Source: Corylus avellana
Lineage: Eukaryota > Streptophyta > Magnoliopsida > Fagales > Betulaceae
Assembly (NCBI RefSeq): GCF_901000735.1
Contig: NC_081550.1
Location: 11,248,571-11,312,570 of the forward strand
DNA: 64,000 bases
Reading direction: 5' to 3'
Of the stretch, positions 24,293-33,607 are shown piece by piece. The notes beneath the pieces are model-generated. The model saw nothing but the letters and a program-made list of their open reading frames with translations, searched no databases and was not told the DNA's origin. Both the position numbers and the translations under genes were made by a program. Each line of letters starts with the position of its first letter. The stretch's first letter is position 1.

Positions 24293-24580
24293 CTTGACGT
24301 GTCAAAATTTGCCACGTCAATAAATATTTAAATTTTAAGTTATTTAAATAAATTTTTTAAAAATCAAATTGAATTTAAATTTCCTGACGTGTCAAATATT
24401 GACATGCCAGGAAATCCTGACGTGTTGTATGTAACACGTCAATAAATATTTACGTGTCACATTCAACACGTCAAAAAAAATTTATTGACGTGTCACATTC
24501 AGCACGTCAAAAAAAAAAAAAAATTGTTGACGTGCTACTTTTGTCACGTCAGGAATTATTGACGTGGCAAAAGTTTGGCT
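23970..24580. repeat. Right subterminal array of paired TGACGTG and CACGTCA
   Basis: At least fifteen motifs occur, most as TGACGTGTC followed 8-20 bases later by CACGTCA: near 23973, 24295, 24384, 24418, 24453, 24485, 24528 and 24560. Each pair can fold into a short hairpin. An AT microsatellite at 24258-24290 and A-runs interrupt the array. The motif has the ACGT core recognised by plant bZIP factors; in CACTA elements such repeats are normally transposase-binding sites. Confidence 0.85.
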
Positions 24581-24620
24581 AATATTTGTCACATGAAAAA
24601 CTATCCCTTTTTTTGTAGTG

Positions 24621-25633
24621 AGAGTTTTTAATTTTGACGAGTTAAATTAGAGACTTATAATATATTTATCCTTATTTTTATTATAGGTTAATAATATAGC
24701 TATTGCTTACCGTTAATAGAATGAGGTTTTTGTTATCAACTTTTCACAAAATAAAAGTATGTAATGATGGGAAGGAGTTCGTCCGAGCTTATTACAAACA
24801 TTGACGAAGATTTTCTGCTAAAAGGTTAGTACATTTTCAAATTACAAAATTTAGACGGGTTATATGCATTGAAATTCATAAAAAAATGTTACATGTCAAA
24901 AGGGTGCCAAGTTGTCGAGGTAGCTGAAAATTTTTTGCCTCCCAAAATGTTATTTCTTCACTTTTGATTGAAGAAAGATTATTCTTTAGAAAACCAAAAT
25001 ATAATTTTTTTTTTTTTTTGTTCAAAACTTTTTCACATGCAAGAACCCAAAAAAATATAATTAACTTTTAATTATAACCTACCTACGAAATTGGCCGCTA
25101 AAAAAGTCTAAATTTCGTAATTTGAGAGATATTATAATCGGGCTGTTATTCAAAAAAAAAAAAAAAGAAAAACGGTGATGGAGTGGCTGCCCACCACCTG
25201 CAACAGGAGAAAAATGGTGAGCGTCTTATCCGATTTATCTATATCGTCTTCTATGACTCACTAGACACTAATACCCTACGTACGTACGAGATTAAAAGCT
25301 AAAATTGTTGTAACCATCTATCTTATCTTTGACTTTGACAACTATCTCACGTCAGCCTAGCTCAAGCTCATCACCTAAGTGATGAGGGATGATAGAGAGA
25401 ATATGTTCATGCACGCTCGTGTTTTTAATATTTTTTAATATTAAAATAATATATTTTTTAACATTTTAATTATAAAAAAAAAAATATATTAAAAAATATG
25501 AGCGTGCGTTCTCTCTATCATCACTCGCTCGGTGACACCAAAGAAACACCCTGATTTGCGTGCTGTAATTGAATACTACTCGCTATAATCTGTAGCATCA
25601 TCCCATCTGCTTGAATTTCTCTCCGCTTCTCTA
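24621..25633 (+). promoter_or_regulatory. Upstream region of 4CLL copy 1
   Basis: Collinear with 53130-54137 upstream of copy 2, apart from one extra palindromic insertion at about 25381-25530. A TATAAT-type box lies at 25584-25589, 45-50 bases before the ATG, within CGCTATAATCTGTAGC; the same box is kept in copy 2. If it is the TATA box the 5' leader is only about 20 bases. The CACTA right end lies about 1.0 kb upstream of the ATG. Confidence 0.55.
25381..25530. mobile_element. Small palindromic MITE in the proximal promoter of 4CLL copy 1
   Basis: GATGATAGAGAGAA and GCACGCTC on the left face GAGCGTGC and TTCTCTCTATCATC on the right around an AT-rich centre. Copy 2 lacks it: there the flanks are joined as CATCTCCTCAGTGACACC. 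The insertion lies about 100-255 bp upstream of the ATG. A short GTGA at both edges may be the target duplication. Confidence 0.65.
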
Positions 25634-28600
25634 ATGGAAAAATCGGGGTACGGCCGAGATGGCATCTTCCGGTCTCTCCGGCCGCCTCTTGTGCTCCCCA
25701 AAGATCCCAACCTCTCCATGGTCACATTCCTCTTCCGAAACTCTTCCTCTTATCCTCACAAACCGGCCCTTATCGACGCCGATTCCTCCCAAACCTTATC
25801 TTTCTCCCACTTCAAATCCACCGTCGCCAGAATCTCCCGCGCCTTTCTTCGCCTCGGCATCACCAAGAACGACGTCGTCCTAATCTTCGCCCCGAATTCT
25901 ATCCAGTTCCCTCTCTGCTTCCTCGGCATCGTCGCCGTCGGCGCCATCGCCACCACCGCCAACCCCCTCTACACGGTCCGCGAGCTCGCCAGGCAAGTCA
26001 AAGATTCGAACCCGAAGTTGATCATAACCGTCCCGGAATTGTGGGACAAAGTCAAAGATTTCAACCTCCCAGCTGTCTTTCTAGGGTCCAATCATTCTTC
26101 TTCTTTTTCAAACGTTATCCATTTCGACGCATTGGTTGAATTGGGCGGGTCCGGATCGGACTTCCCGGACAGCAATGTGAAGCAAAACGACACCGCGGTG
26201 CTGCTATACTCTTCCGGGACGACCGGAACGAGCAAGGGGGTGATCCTGACTCACAGGAATTTCATTGCGGCGTCTCTGATGCTGACGATGGACCAAGAGC
26301 TCTCCGGCGAGGCGCACAATGTGGTCCTCTGCGTCCTGCCGATGTTCCACGTGTTCGGGCTGGCGGTGATCGTCTACTCGCAGCTACAGATCGGGAGCGC
26401 TGTGGTGTCGATGGGAAGGTTCGAGCTGGAGAAGATTCTGAAGACGGTGGAGAGGTACAGGGTGAGCCACTTCTGGGTCGTACCGCCGATCATTCTGGCG
26501 CTGGCGAAGAACAGCGTCGTGAAAAAGTACGATCTCTCGTCGTTGAGGCATGTCAGTTCAGGCGCGGCGCCTCTGGGGAAGGATTTGATGGAGGAGTGCG
26601 CCAGGAACATTCCTCAGGCCACCATCACTCAGGTGCTTTGACGTGACTGATTTTCATTTGGTAATTGGGCATCCTTTTAAGCCTGCAGCTTTGACAGCAA
26701 ACCAAAATAATTATTTAAATTGTAATAGTAACTGTTTCTTTTTCTTTCTTTTTTTGAAAGTTTCAAGTTTTATGTTTAGAAAAATTATAATTTACCCTTT
26801 AAAGTTGATACCGTTTTTCAATTCGAATACTAAAGTTTTAATTTCTGCAATTTACCTTCATAAAGTTTTATTTTTATTTTTTCAATCAGACCATTATTAT
26901 TTCAAAATTATCATATTGCCCATAATTTTTATTTTAATTTTTTTTATATTTTATAAAAAAAAAAAAAAATTTGTAGTTGTAAAAATGGCAAGATGGCCAA
27001 AGCCACCCCGGATTTTTTTAAAAAAATAAAAAAATAAAAATTATAAGCAATATAAAAAGTTTTGAATACAATTGATCAAATTATAAAAATTTAAAACTTT
27101 TGAAATTGAATTACAAATATTAAAACTTTGGTGGTCGAATTAAAAAACGCTGTAAACTTAATTTTCCCTTTTATGTTTTGATTTTTGACTATGTTCTCTT
27201 CTGTCTTGACAATACTTTTTACGACAAAAAGCAAAAAACATTTCTAAAACAATTTTTACTCACGTCACAACAAAATGCTAAAAAGCATCTCTAGTGTGTT
27301 GTTGAGTTCTCCAATCTAGCCACTGAAAATTCAATAATACTTGATAAAGGTATTAGACTTTCTGCAAAGCTTTTGGCAATTTGGTTCATGTCTTGGCTTT
27401 TGATTTGAAAGATGATGCTGTACATTTGATTTAGAATGTTCTTCATCGTTTCAGGGCTATGGCATGACGGAAACTTGTGCAATTATTTGTGTAGAGAATC
27501 CAAGAGTGGGCGTTCGGCATTCTGGTTCAGCTGGAACACTTGTTTCGGGAGTTGAATCCCAAATAGTCAGTGTAGATACATCGAAGCCACTTCCTCCTAA
27601 TCAGTTGGGGGAGATATGGGTTCGGGGGCCTAATATGATGCAAGGTATTTTCTTTCTTTGCTTCTGTCTCTCTTGATCTGAGCATGCCTGGTCCTGTTTC
27701 TCTTGTTAAAAAAAAGTTTCTGCTCTTTGATATAGAGGGAAGCCAGGTAGCTCATTATTGTTCTGGATTAAAATATTCTAGTCACCTTGCATCTTGAATG
27801 TGGCAGTTTAATGCAGTTGTCATTTCTGATTATGGACATATAAGATGATCTTTGAACAACATTTGATCCTTCCATTCAATTTGTGAAAAGTATTATGCGG
27901 AAAAGTCATTCTCAAGCCAGGGATATTAGTTTTTCCGTAGCTGTTTTAATAAGAATTTTATAATAATTCTAAGGCTTCCAACAATTTCTTTTCTCCTCTC
28001 TGGGCTTGGTGTAACCGCATTTATCAGTAAGCTATCGGAACTTAAAAGGTGATTTGGTGGGGAACACTGCCAAATTAGGAGTTTTATGAAGTGTGCTTTC
28101 ATATGAAATGGGAATCTGAACATATACCCATTTTGTATATCCCAAACGGATGCAAGTTTGATTCCCACAGCGTGGTTATTGAAGATAAAGGGCTCGTTTG
28201 GTAATGCTTTTCAGATTGTGCGTTTTGCTTTTTTGTTGTAATGTGACATAAAGGTGAAAATAATTTTAAGTTTTTATGAACGTTTTGTGTGTTGAATTGT
28301 TTATTAATGCTGCAATTCTAAAAAGCATTAGCAAATGAGTCCAAAGCAGCTAGATGGAGGGCAATGCTTTTTCTAACACGCCAGCTCACAGGAGAACTAA
28401 AACCTCTTGTCCATTTGATCATATATAAGTTTTCAGCTTCATTGTCTGGAATGAGTGAGCTCTGCATTTATTTAACATGTTCTAGGCATTTGCTTACTGT
28501 TTTCATTCAGAAATGTAACATTACTATTGCAAAACTCCATTTTTAGGTTATTACAACAATCCACAGGCCACCAAACTGACCATAGATAAGAAGGGTTGGG

Positions 28601-30027
28601 TACACACAGGAGATCTCGGATATTTTGATGGAGATGGGCAACTTTATGTTGTTGACCGAATTAAAGAGCTTATCAAGTACAAGGGTTTTCAGGTAACTTC
28701 CCAAAAATGTTACAAACATGCATGCAAGATCCTGCTGCTACATTGTTTTTTCTTTGTCCCTCCCCCTCCCCAAAAAAAAAAAAAAAACACATTTGGTCTA
28801 TGAAAAAAGAGAAAATTTGGCTTGTCTTCGGAGTAAGATATGGTGATATTGGAAGGGATTTACAGATTTGGAAAATATATGTTTGATTATAACTTATAAG
28901 AGATATTGCCCTTTAGCATCCTTATGCTACTAATTAGTTAATGTCCATTGACTGAACTGCAGCAATATTTCCTGTAACCTCACTGTTCCTCATGACTTAT
29001 TTTCTTTCTGGACTAAGATTTTGCTCGTGTATTGCATTCTTCCAGTTTAGATATTTTGGTTCTTATTGGATGTCTTCTGTGAAAGACACTCTTTACATTT
29101 CAATTGTTACATATTCGGTTTTATGATATAATGTTAAATCACCACTTAATATTTTAACACACCCTTTTACGTGTGGGTGTAAACTCTTTTTTAATAAGTG
29201 ATATCTAACATGTGGAATATTTAATTTAAATGGGGTAAATTGACGGAGTCAAGATTCGAATACTAAGGTAAACTACCGCTTGTCCCAAAAGCTTACGACT
29301 CAAAGAAATAAATCAATGAAGATATATATTTTTGTTGTAATTGTTTCTTATGTATTAATTTTCTCCAATTCTCTCTAGGTTGCGCCGGCTGAACTTGAAG
29401 GACTGCTTGTTTCTCACCCTGAGATACTAGATGCTGTTGTCATCCCGTGAGTTCTCAACCCATGCAAAATCTGTATTACTCACATGATCAGCTTACTCTT
29501 TAAAAATCAATGTAAATTTCTATTTTATTTCTACCTTGCAGATTTCCTGATGCAGAGGCTGGTGAAGTCCCAGTTGCATACGTTGTTCGGTCACCCAATA
29601 GTTCACTGACAGAAGAAGATGCTATGAAATTTATTGCTAACCAGGTAAGGGGTAATCAAATTAGGCTCAGTTCAAAATGTAATTTTTAAAAACGCAGTTA
29701 AGGGTTTGGTAAAATCGCAGTCTAACTTTCAAAATCATGCGTTTTTTAAAATGTATCTCCTTTTGTTTTCAAATCACAATTTCTTATAAATACATTCCCA
29801 AATGATACATTTTTTGCAATTTGATTTAAAATTGCACTTTTAGTCTATGAAATCAAAGTGTCAAAATCGTTTTTGTATGCATCTGAGATCTAATTTCTGC
29901 TTCTTTGTCAAAGGTTGCACCTTTCAAAAGATTGCGGAGAGTGACATTCATAAATAATGTCCCCAAATCAGCTTCAGGAAAGATCCTGAGAAGAGAGTTG
30001 ATTCAGAAAGTAGGGTCCAGAATGTGA
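25634..30027 (+). CDS. 4CLL7: 4-coumarate:CoA ligase-like acyl-activating enzyme, copy 1 (4CLL7 type)
   Basis: Six exons (25634-26632, 27455-27644, 28547-28692, 29379-29446, 29542-29644, 29914-30027), all GT-AG, join to 539 residues, usual for the family. The AMP-binding motif [11 protein letters not shown] is at 193-203 and GYGMTE at 334-339. Further on come [18 protein letters not shown] and [14 protein letters not shown], then [13 protein letters not shown] with the catalytic Lys at 525. The family forms an acyl-adenylate and then a CoA thioester. The N-terminus [11 protein letters not shown], the internal motifs and the C-terminal SRM, a peroxisomal PTS1 variant, point to the At4g05160 group rather than true 4CLs, so the substrate is probably a fatty or jasmonate-precursor acid (inference). 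Compared with copy 2 it carries Val-Ser for Leu-Gly before SGAAPLG and Ala for Gly at 342. Confidence 0.93.
26778..27168. mobile_element. MITE in intron 1 of 4CLL copy 1
   Basis: Copy 2 lacks this 391 bp: its intron reads straight through GTTTCGTGTTTTGATTTTTG. In copy 1 the insert is flanked by TTTTATGTTT on both sides (26768-26777 and 27169-27178), a 9-10 bp target duplication. Its ends are imperfect inverted repeats (GAAAAATTATAATTTACC and GTAAACTTAATTTTCCC). Duplication length suggests a Mutator-like MITE. Confidence 0.7.
28190..28342. mobile_element. hAT-like MITE in intron 2 of 4CLL copy 1
   Basis: Ends GGGCTCGTTTGGTAATGC and GCATTAGCAAATGAGTCC are inverted repeats around a 153-bp AT-rich body. 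The same element sits at the same place in copy 2 (56343-56495), so it was there before the gene duplication. Confidence 0.7.
29125..29265. repeat. Dispersed repeat in intron 3, related to 61825-61985
   Basis: Shared phrases include TTAAATCACCACTTAATATT, CATGTGGAATATTTAATTTA and GGAGTCAAGATTCGAA. Read on the minus strand the last phrase resembles a tRNA B box (GGTTCGAATC-like), so a tRNA-derived SINE remnant is possible. It is present in both 4CLL copies. Confidence 0.35.
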
Positions 30028-30182
30028 AATTGAATGTTTGATTGCTGCAGTAAAGAAGAGTCTATGGGAAGTGGGAAGGGGGCAGAGGCAAGAATTATCC
30101 CCGGATGCACTTCTTTATTTAAATTAAGTGGAATTCGGTTGAATTGTTGAAGGGGCTCGAACAATAATATTCTGTCAACAAT

Positions 30183-30186
30183 AAAA

Positions 30187-30222
<36 letters not shown>

Positions 30223-30225
30223 TGG
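30183..30225. repeat. (CA)n(TA)n microsatellite at the 3' edge of the duplication
   Basis: ACACACACAC followed by a run of AT dinucleotides. Homology with the copy 2 region stops here (copy 2 about 58395). Confidence 0.85.
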
Positions 30226-30310
30226 CAAAACTGCAACATAGGAAAAAAAAAAAAAAAAAAACACGCAAATAATTATTTTTATTTTTTATTAGCAATAGGA
30301 ATTAAACAAA

Positions 30311-30941
30311 GGGTTAAATAGCTCAAACCCCCCTAGGGTTTACCAACTTTATTTTTTTTTCCCTGGGGTTTCATTTTTATCACAAGACCCTCCTATGGTT
30401 TTTATAAAGGACCAATTTAGTCCATCCGTTCGTTGACCGTTAAGACTGACACGTGGACCAATTAGATATTGACTGGTGGCACTTATTTAATTTTTTTTTT
30501 AAATTAAAAAAAAAAAAAAAAAAAAAAAGGAAAAAATTGGAGGTGGCTCAGCCATTTGGGGTTGCCGAAACGGGGGTGGTTTCGGCCACCCCCCTGGAGC
30601 CCAAGGGGGTGGCCGAGCCACCCCCTGGGCACCCCCATCCGGCCAGATGGAGGTGGCCATGGCCAAAGCCACCCCCAAATGGCCAAGAGCCACCCCCTGT
30701 TTTTTCCTTTTCTTTTTTTTTTTATTCTTTTTTAAAAATACATTTTTTTTATTTAAAAAAAAATTAAATAAGTGCCACGTGTCAACATCTGATTGGTCCA
30801 CGTGTCAGTCTTAACGGTCAACTAACGGATGGACTAAATTGGTCCTTTATCAAAACCCTAGGGGGGTCATGTGATAAAAATGAAACCCCAGGGGGAAAAA
30901 AAAAAGTTGGCAAACCCTAAGGGGTATGAGGTATTTAACCC
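30311..30941. mobile_element. Mutator-like foldback element with GGGGTGGCC core
   Basis: Perfect 9-bp target duplication TTAAACAAA (30302-30310 and 30942-30950) and perfect outer termini GGGTTAAATA/TATTTAACCC. The arms (about 30311-30500 and 30750-30941) are long inverted repeats, sharing for example CCACGTGTCAGTCTTAACGG. The core at 30535-30705 is very GC-rich and is itself made of inverted GGGGTGGCC/GGCCACCCC blocks. No transposase is present. The 9-bp duplication and long inverted termini point to the Mutator superfamily. Overlapping open frames on both strands through the core are artefacts of the palindrome. Confidence 0.85.
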
Positions 30942-31039
30942 TTAAACAAAATAAAAAATTGCAGAATTAAAATCCTAATTATAACTAGTAGAAGGATAAA
31001 ATCAATTCAGACATAAATTGAATTCAAAAATCAACGAAT

Positions 31040-31057
31040 TCCCCGGCAACGGCGCCA
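31040..31057 (-). other. Primer-binding site matching tRNA-Asp
   Basis: The + strand reads TCCCCGGCAACGGCGCCA, identical to the 3' end of plant tRNA-Asp including CCA as I know it. On the minus strand this is TGGCGCCGTTGCCGGGGA, the primer site typical of Athila-type gypsy elements. It lies just outside the LTR that follows. Confidence 0.85.
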
Positions 31058-31063
31058 AAAACT

Positions 31064-32363
31064 TCTTGTGCAAATTTTAATTACTCACTAGTGCACGAAT
31101 AGTTTGCAATAAAGGGTTTTACAAGTACGAGGTCGATCCCACAAAGAATTGTGTTTTTGAAAATAATTTTAATCTAAACTAATTAAATCGTAACTTAGTT
31201 TAAAAAATTTATTTGATTTTTGAAATTGTAAACAAAACAAAACAAAATTAATCAAAAGATAAATACTAAGGTTTCAGATTTCACACTCACCAAATCAAAG
31301 GACACATTATTATGTTTGTTCATACATCCCAATTTCAATAAAATCCTATGCATGTTTTTTTAAAAAAATTATAAAAATAACCTATTGAAAGATTCCATGA
31401 ATCCATCCATTATTCAAATCACAGTGCATATCCAACTTCAATCAAAATCATCCAATATATTCATTTGATTAACGAAAAACAATGGATATCCAATTTAAAT
31501 TGAAAGATGCAATGTATCCATCTTATGAAATACATTAAATATCCAACTTTGGCACAAATATTAATCTAAAAAATCAATTACAAAAACTTAATCAAATAAT
31601 TGAATTGAAATGAACATACATTACACTAAACGTCGAAATTGTACGAACAAAATATAAAATATGCAAACAAATCAACGGTGAGGTTTCATCTTCAACCTTA
31701 GTTGAAGGCTTAGCCTCTCATAACTAAAGGAATCTTAAATAAACTAATTAACTTCATTAAAATCAAAGAATTTACCAAAGAATTGGTGTTCAAAGCTACA
31801 AAAATCCAGAAAACACGAAAATGACAAAGAACAGTACCCCTTGGTGCACCTCTGTGTGTTTCCCTCGAAAAATATGGTATTTATAACCCTAATTTAGGGT
31901 TTCAGTGCTTCCTGGTCGAACGAGTGTGCTCAATCACACTCTAGGTGCACTTGATCGCACCCGTGCATTAGGTCTCCTGCGGCGTAGCGCTTGGGCGTTG
32001 TTGGCTTGATGTTGGCGCGAGTGTGCTAGATCCTGGGACGGGTGCACTCAAGCACACTCGTGCATGATTTATTCTTAAGTGGTGCAACTGTGCTCGTGCG
32101 CTACTATGGCCATGCTCGAGCGCAGATGCGCTCGAGCGTAAGACTGCTAGACTCGAGCGCCAGTTTGGTGCACTCGATCCCAACTCCAAAAATGCTTTTC
32201 TTCAACTTCTTTGCATCTTCCACATTAAGACCGCAATTTTCCCTTAGCAACCTGCAAAACACTAAAACACCTAAATTAACACAAACATCAGAATATAATA
32301 AAGCTAAAGGCTTATCAAATGCAAATTAAGGAGGCCCAAATACGTAATATTTGGCACTCAACA
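31064..32363 (-). mobile_element. LTR of an Athila-like gypsy element with part of its internal region
   Basis: On the minus strand the LTR begins TGTTGAGTGCCAAATATTAC at 32363 and ends close to the tRNA-Asp primer site. It belongs with the LTRs at 1-1002 and 1939-3235. The internal side continues leftward only to about 30230, is interrupted by the foldback at 30311-30941, and contains no coding domain. A second LTR is missing, so this is a truncated element. The exact inner LTR boundary is approximate. Confidence 0.75.
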
Positions 32364-33318
32364 GATATGTGTCACCTATTGTTGGGAAAGCCGTGGCAAC
32401 GTGAGAAGGCTGTTGTCCATGATGAAAAGAGGAACATGTACAGATTTGTGGTTGACAAGCTCAAGTTGACGTTGTTACTTAACCAAGATGCAAGGCCAAA
32501 ACCTTCACAAGGGAATGGTCAACCACTAGTTGCAAAGCCAAAGATGACTAACATGGAAAGGGCCTTCAAGATGGTATAACCGAAAGAGAGTAAGGATAAC
32601 ATGGTTTCCTATGGTGAGGTGATGTCTCAATTGGAGAAGGTACAACTAGACGACTGGGGTGCGCAGCGCGACACCTTAGCCGTTATTCACAAGCCTCAAT
32701 CACACCTTCCAAATCCGTATTATGTGGAGGAGGAAGATTAATCGATTGAAGAGGAATTCCAAGAAGATGGATTCATTGATGAAGAGTTTGAGCAACAAGA
32801 AGATGTTAAAGCGCCTTCACAAGGATTCGCGGATTGGGATCCCCCACCAACATGTGATCCTGACAAGTAGGATGAAGAACCTAAGGAAAGACCCTTGCCA
32901 ACTGACCAAGAAGGAAAATACATAGCAGATTAGGTTACTACCATATTTGACGGCCTTTACCCCGAAGAAGATAACCCATTGGAAGAGGGAGGACCCGTGG
33001 ATGGTATGGCAGATTCTGATACGGTTTCCTAACCTCATGAGATTGATGAAGACCTTCCAGGTGAAGTGCCTAATTTTAATGATGAAGAAGTTGGTTATGT
33101 TGACTTCCTTAGTGTAAACAATATTTTGTTAAATTTTCATAACAATAATTGTGATGAGTTTTATGCGGTTGAAGAGAATTACATGTTCATAAGGGAAACA
33201 ATGACTGACCCATTCTCGAGTATTTTCATGGCACATGGAAGGGAAAAAGCATGAGGGAAGCACGACAAGCCTAATGTATTGCAAGGTGGTGTGAGGAGCC
33301 TTCAAGACAATCATTGTA
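32364..33318 (+). pseudogene. Gypsy protease-linker remnant
   Basis: A single frame reads from MCHLLLGKPWQREKAVVHDE through an acidic linker to about 33318. The 'CHxLLGxPWQ' phrase is typical of the end of the retropepsin domain in plant Ty3/gypsy polyproteins. Several in-frame stops occur (about 32577, 32740, 32868, 32931 and 33252), so it is dead, but the frame is otherwise kept. Its left edge coincides exactly with the outer end of the oppositely oriented Athila-like LTR, as if that element had inserted here. Reverse transcriptase and integrase are not seen downstream. Confidence 0.65.
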
Positions 33319-33607
33319 GCGACCCTGATTTTAGGTTAGAGTAATTCTCAGGCCTAGCCTTGATAGATGAGTTTAGAATTGTGTAGGCCCATTAGTAGGA
33401 TTGAACTTATTTTAGTTGGGATCAAAACAATCTTAAGGTATATATATATATATTGATTTAAAGGTTTTTATCTCGAATGACAAGGTTGGCTGAGCGGTTT
33501 AGTATGGAATAATCTCATAAATCTATCATGAGCTCGAATCCTCATATATCAACAAAATTTTAAGGAAATTTTTACAAAAACCCTACTTCCAAAAGCCCTA
33601 GCCGCCT

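Larger units (their letters stand above)
8625..24620. mobile_element. Non-autonomous CACTA (En/Spm-like) element, enlarged by nested insertions
   Basis: The right terminus read inward is CACTACAAAAAAAGGGATAG, the classical CACTA end. The left terminus is CGCTACAAAAAAAGAATTTT, one base off at position 2. A 3-bp duplication AGA flanks the element (8622-8624 and 24621-24623), the length expected for CACTA. The element's own DNA is 8625-9289 plus 23792-24620, about 1.5 kb; the rest is two nested copia elements. No transposase is recognisable. Subterminal regions are arrays of TGACGTG/CACGTCA, as expected of transposase-binding repeats. The second 4CLL region has an empty site at about 53130. Confidence 0.85.

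Noticed and set aside
25584..25589. Claim of a firm transcription start for 4CLL
   Set aside because: Only a TATAAT-like box conserved between two recent copies supports it; it was kept as a low-confidence promoter note.
26643..27029. 128-codon + strand frame after exon 1 of 4CLL copy 1
   Set aside because: It lies in intron 1, mostly inside the MITE, and is low-complexity Ile/Phe/Lys; copy 2 does not have it.
30453..30801. Overlapping open frames of about 100 codons on both strands
   Set aside because: They arise from the palindromic GGGGTGGCC core and A/T runs of the Mutator-like foldback.
31040..31057. tRNA-Asp-like sequence considered as a tRNA gene
   Set aside because: Only the last 18 bases match; there is no cloverleaf upstream, and it is positioned as a retrotransposon primer site.
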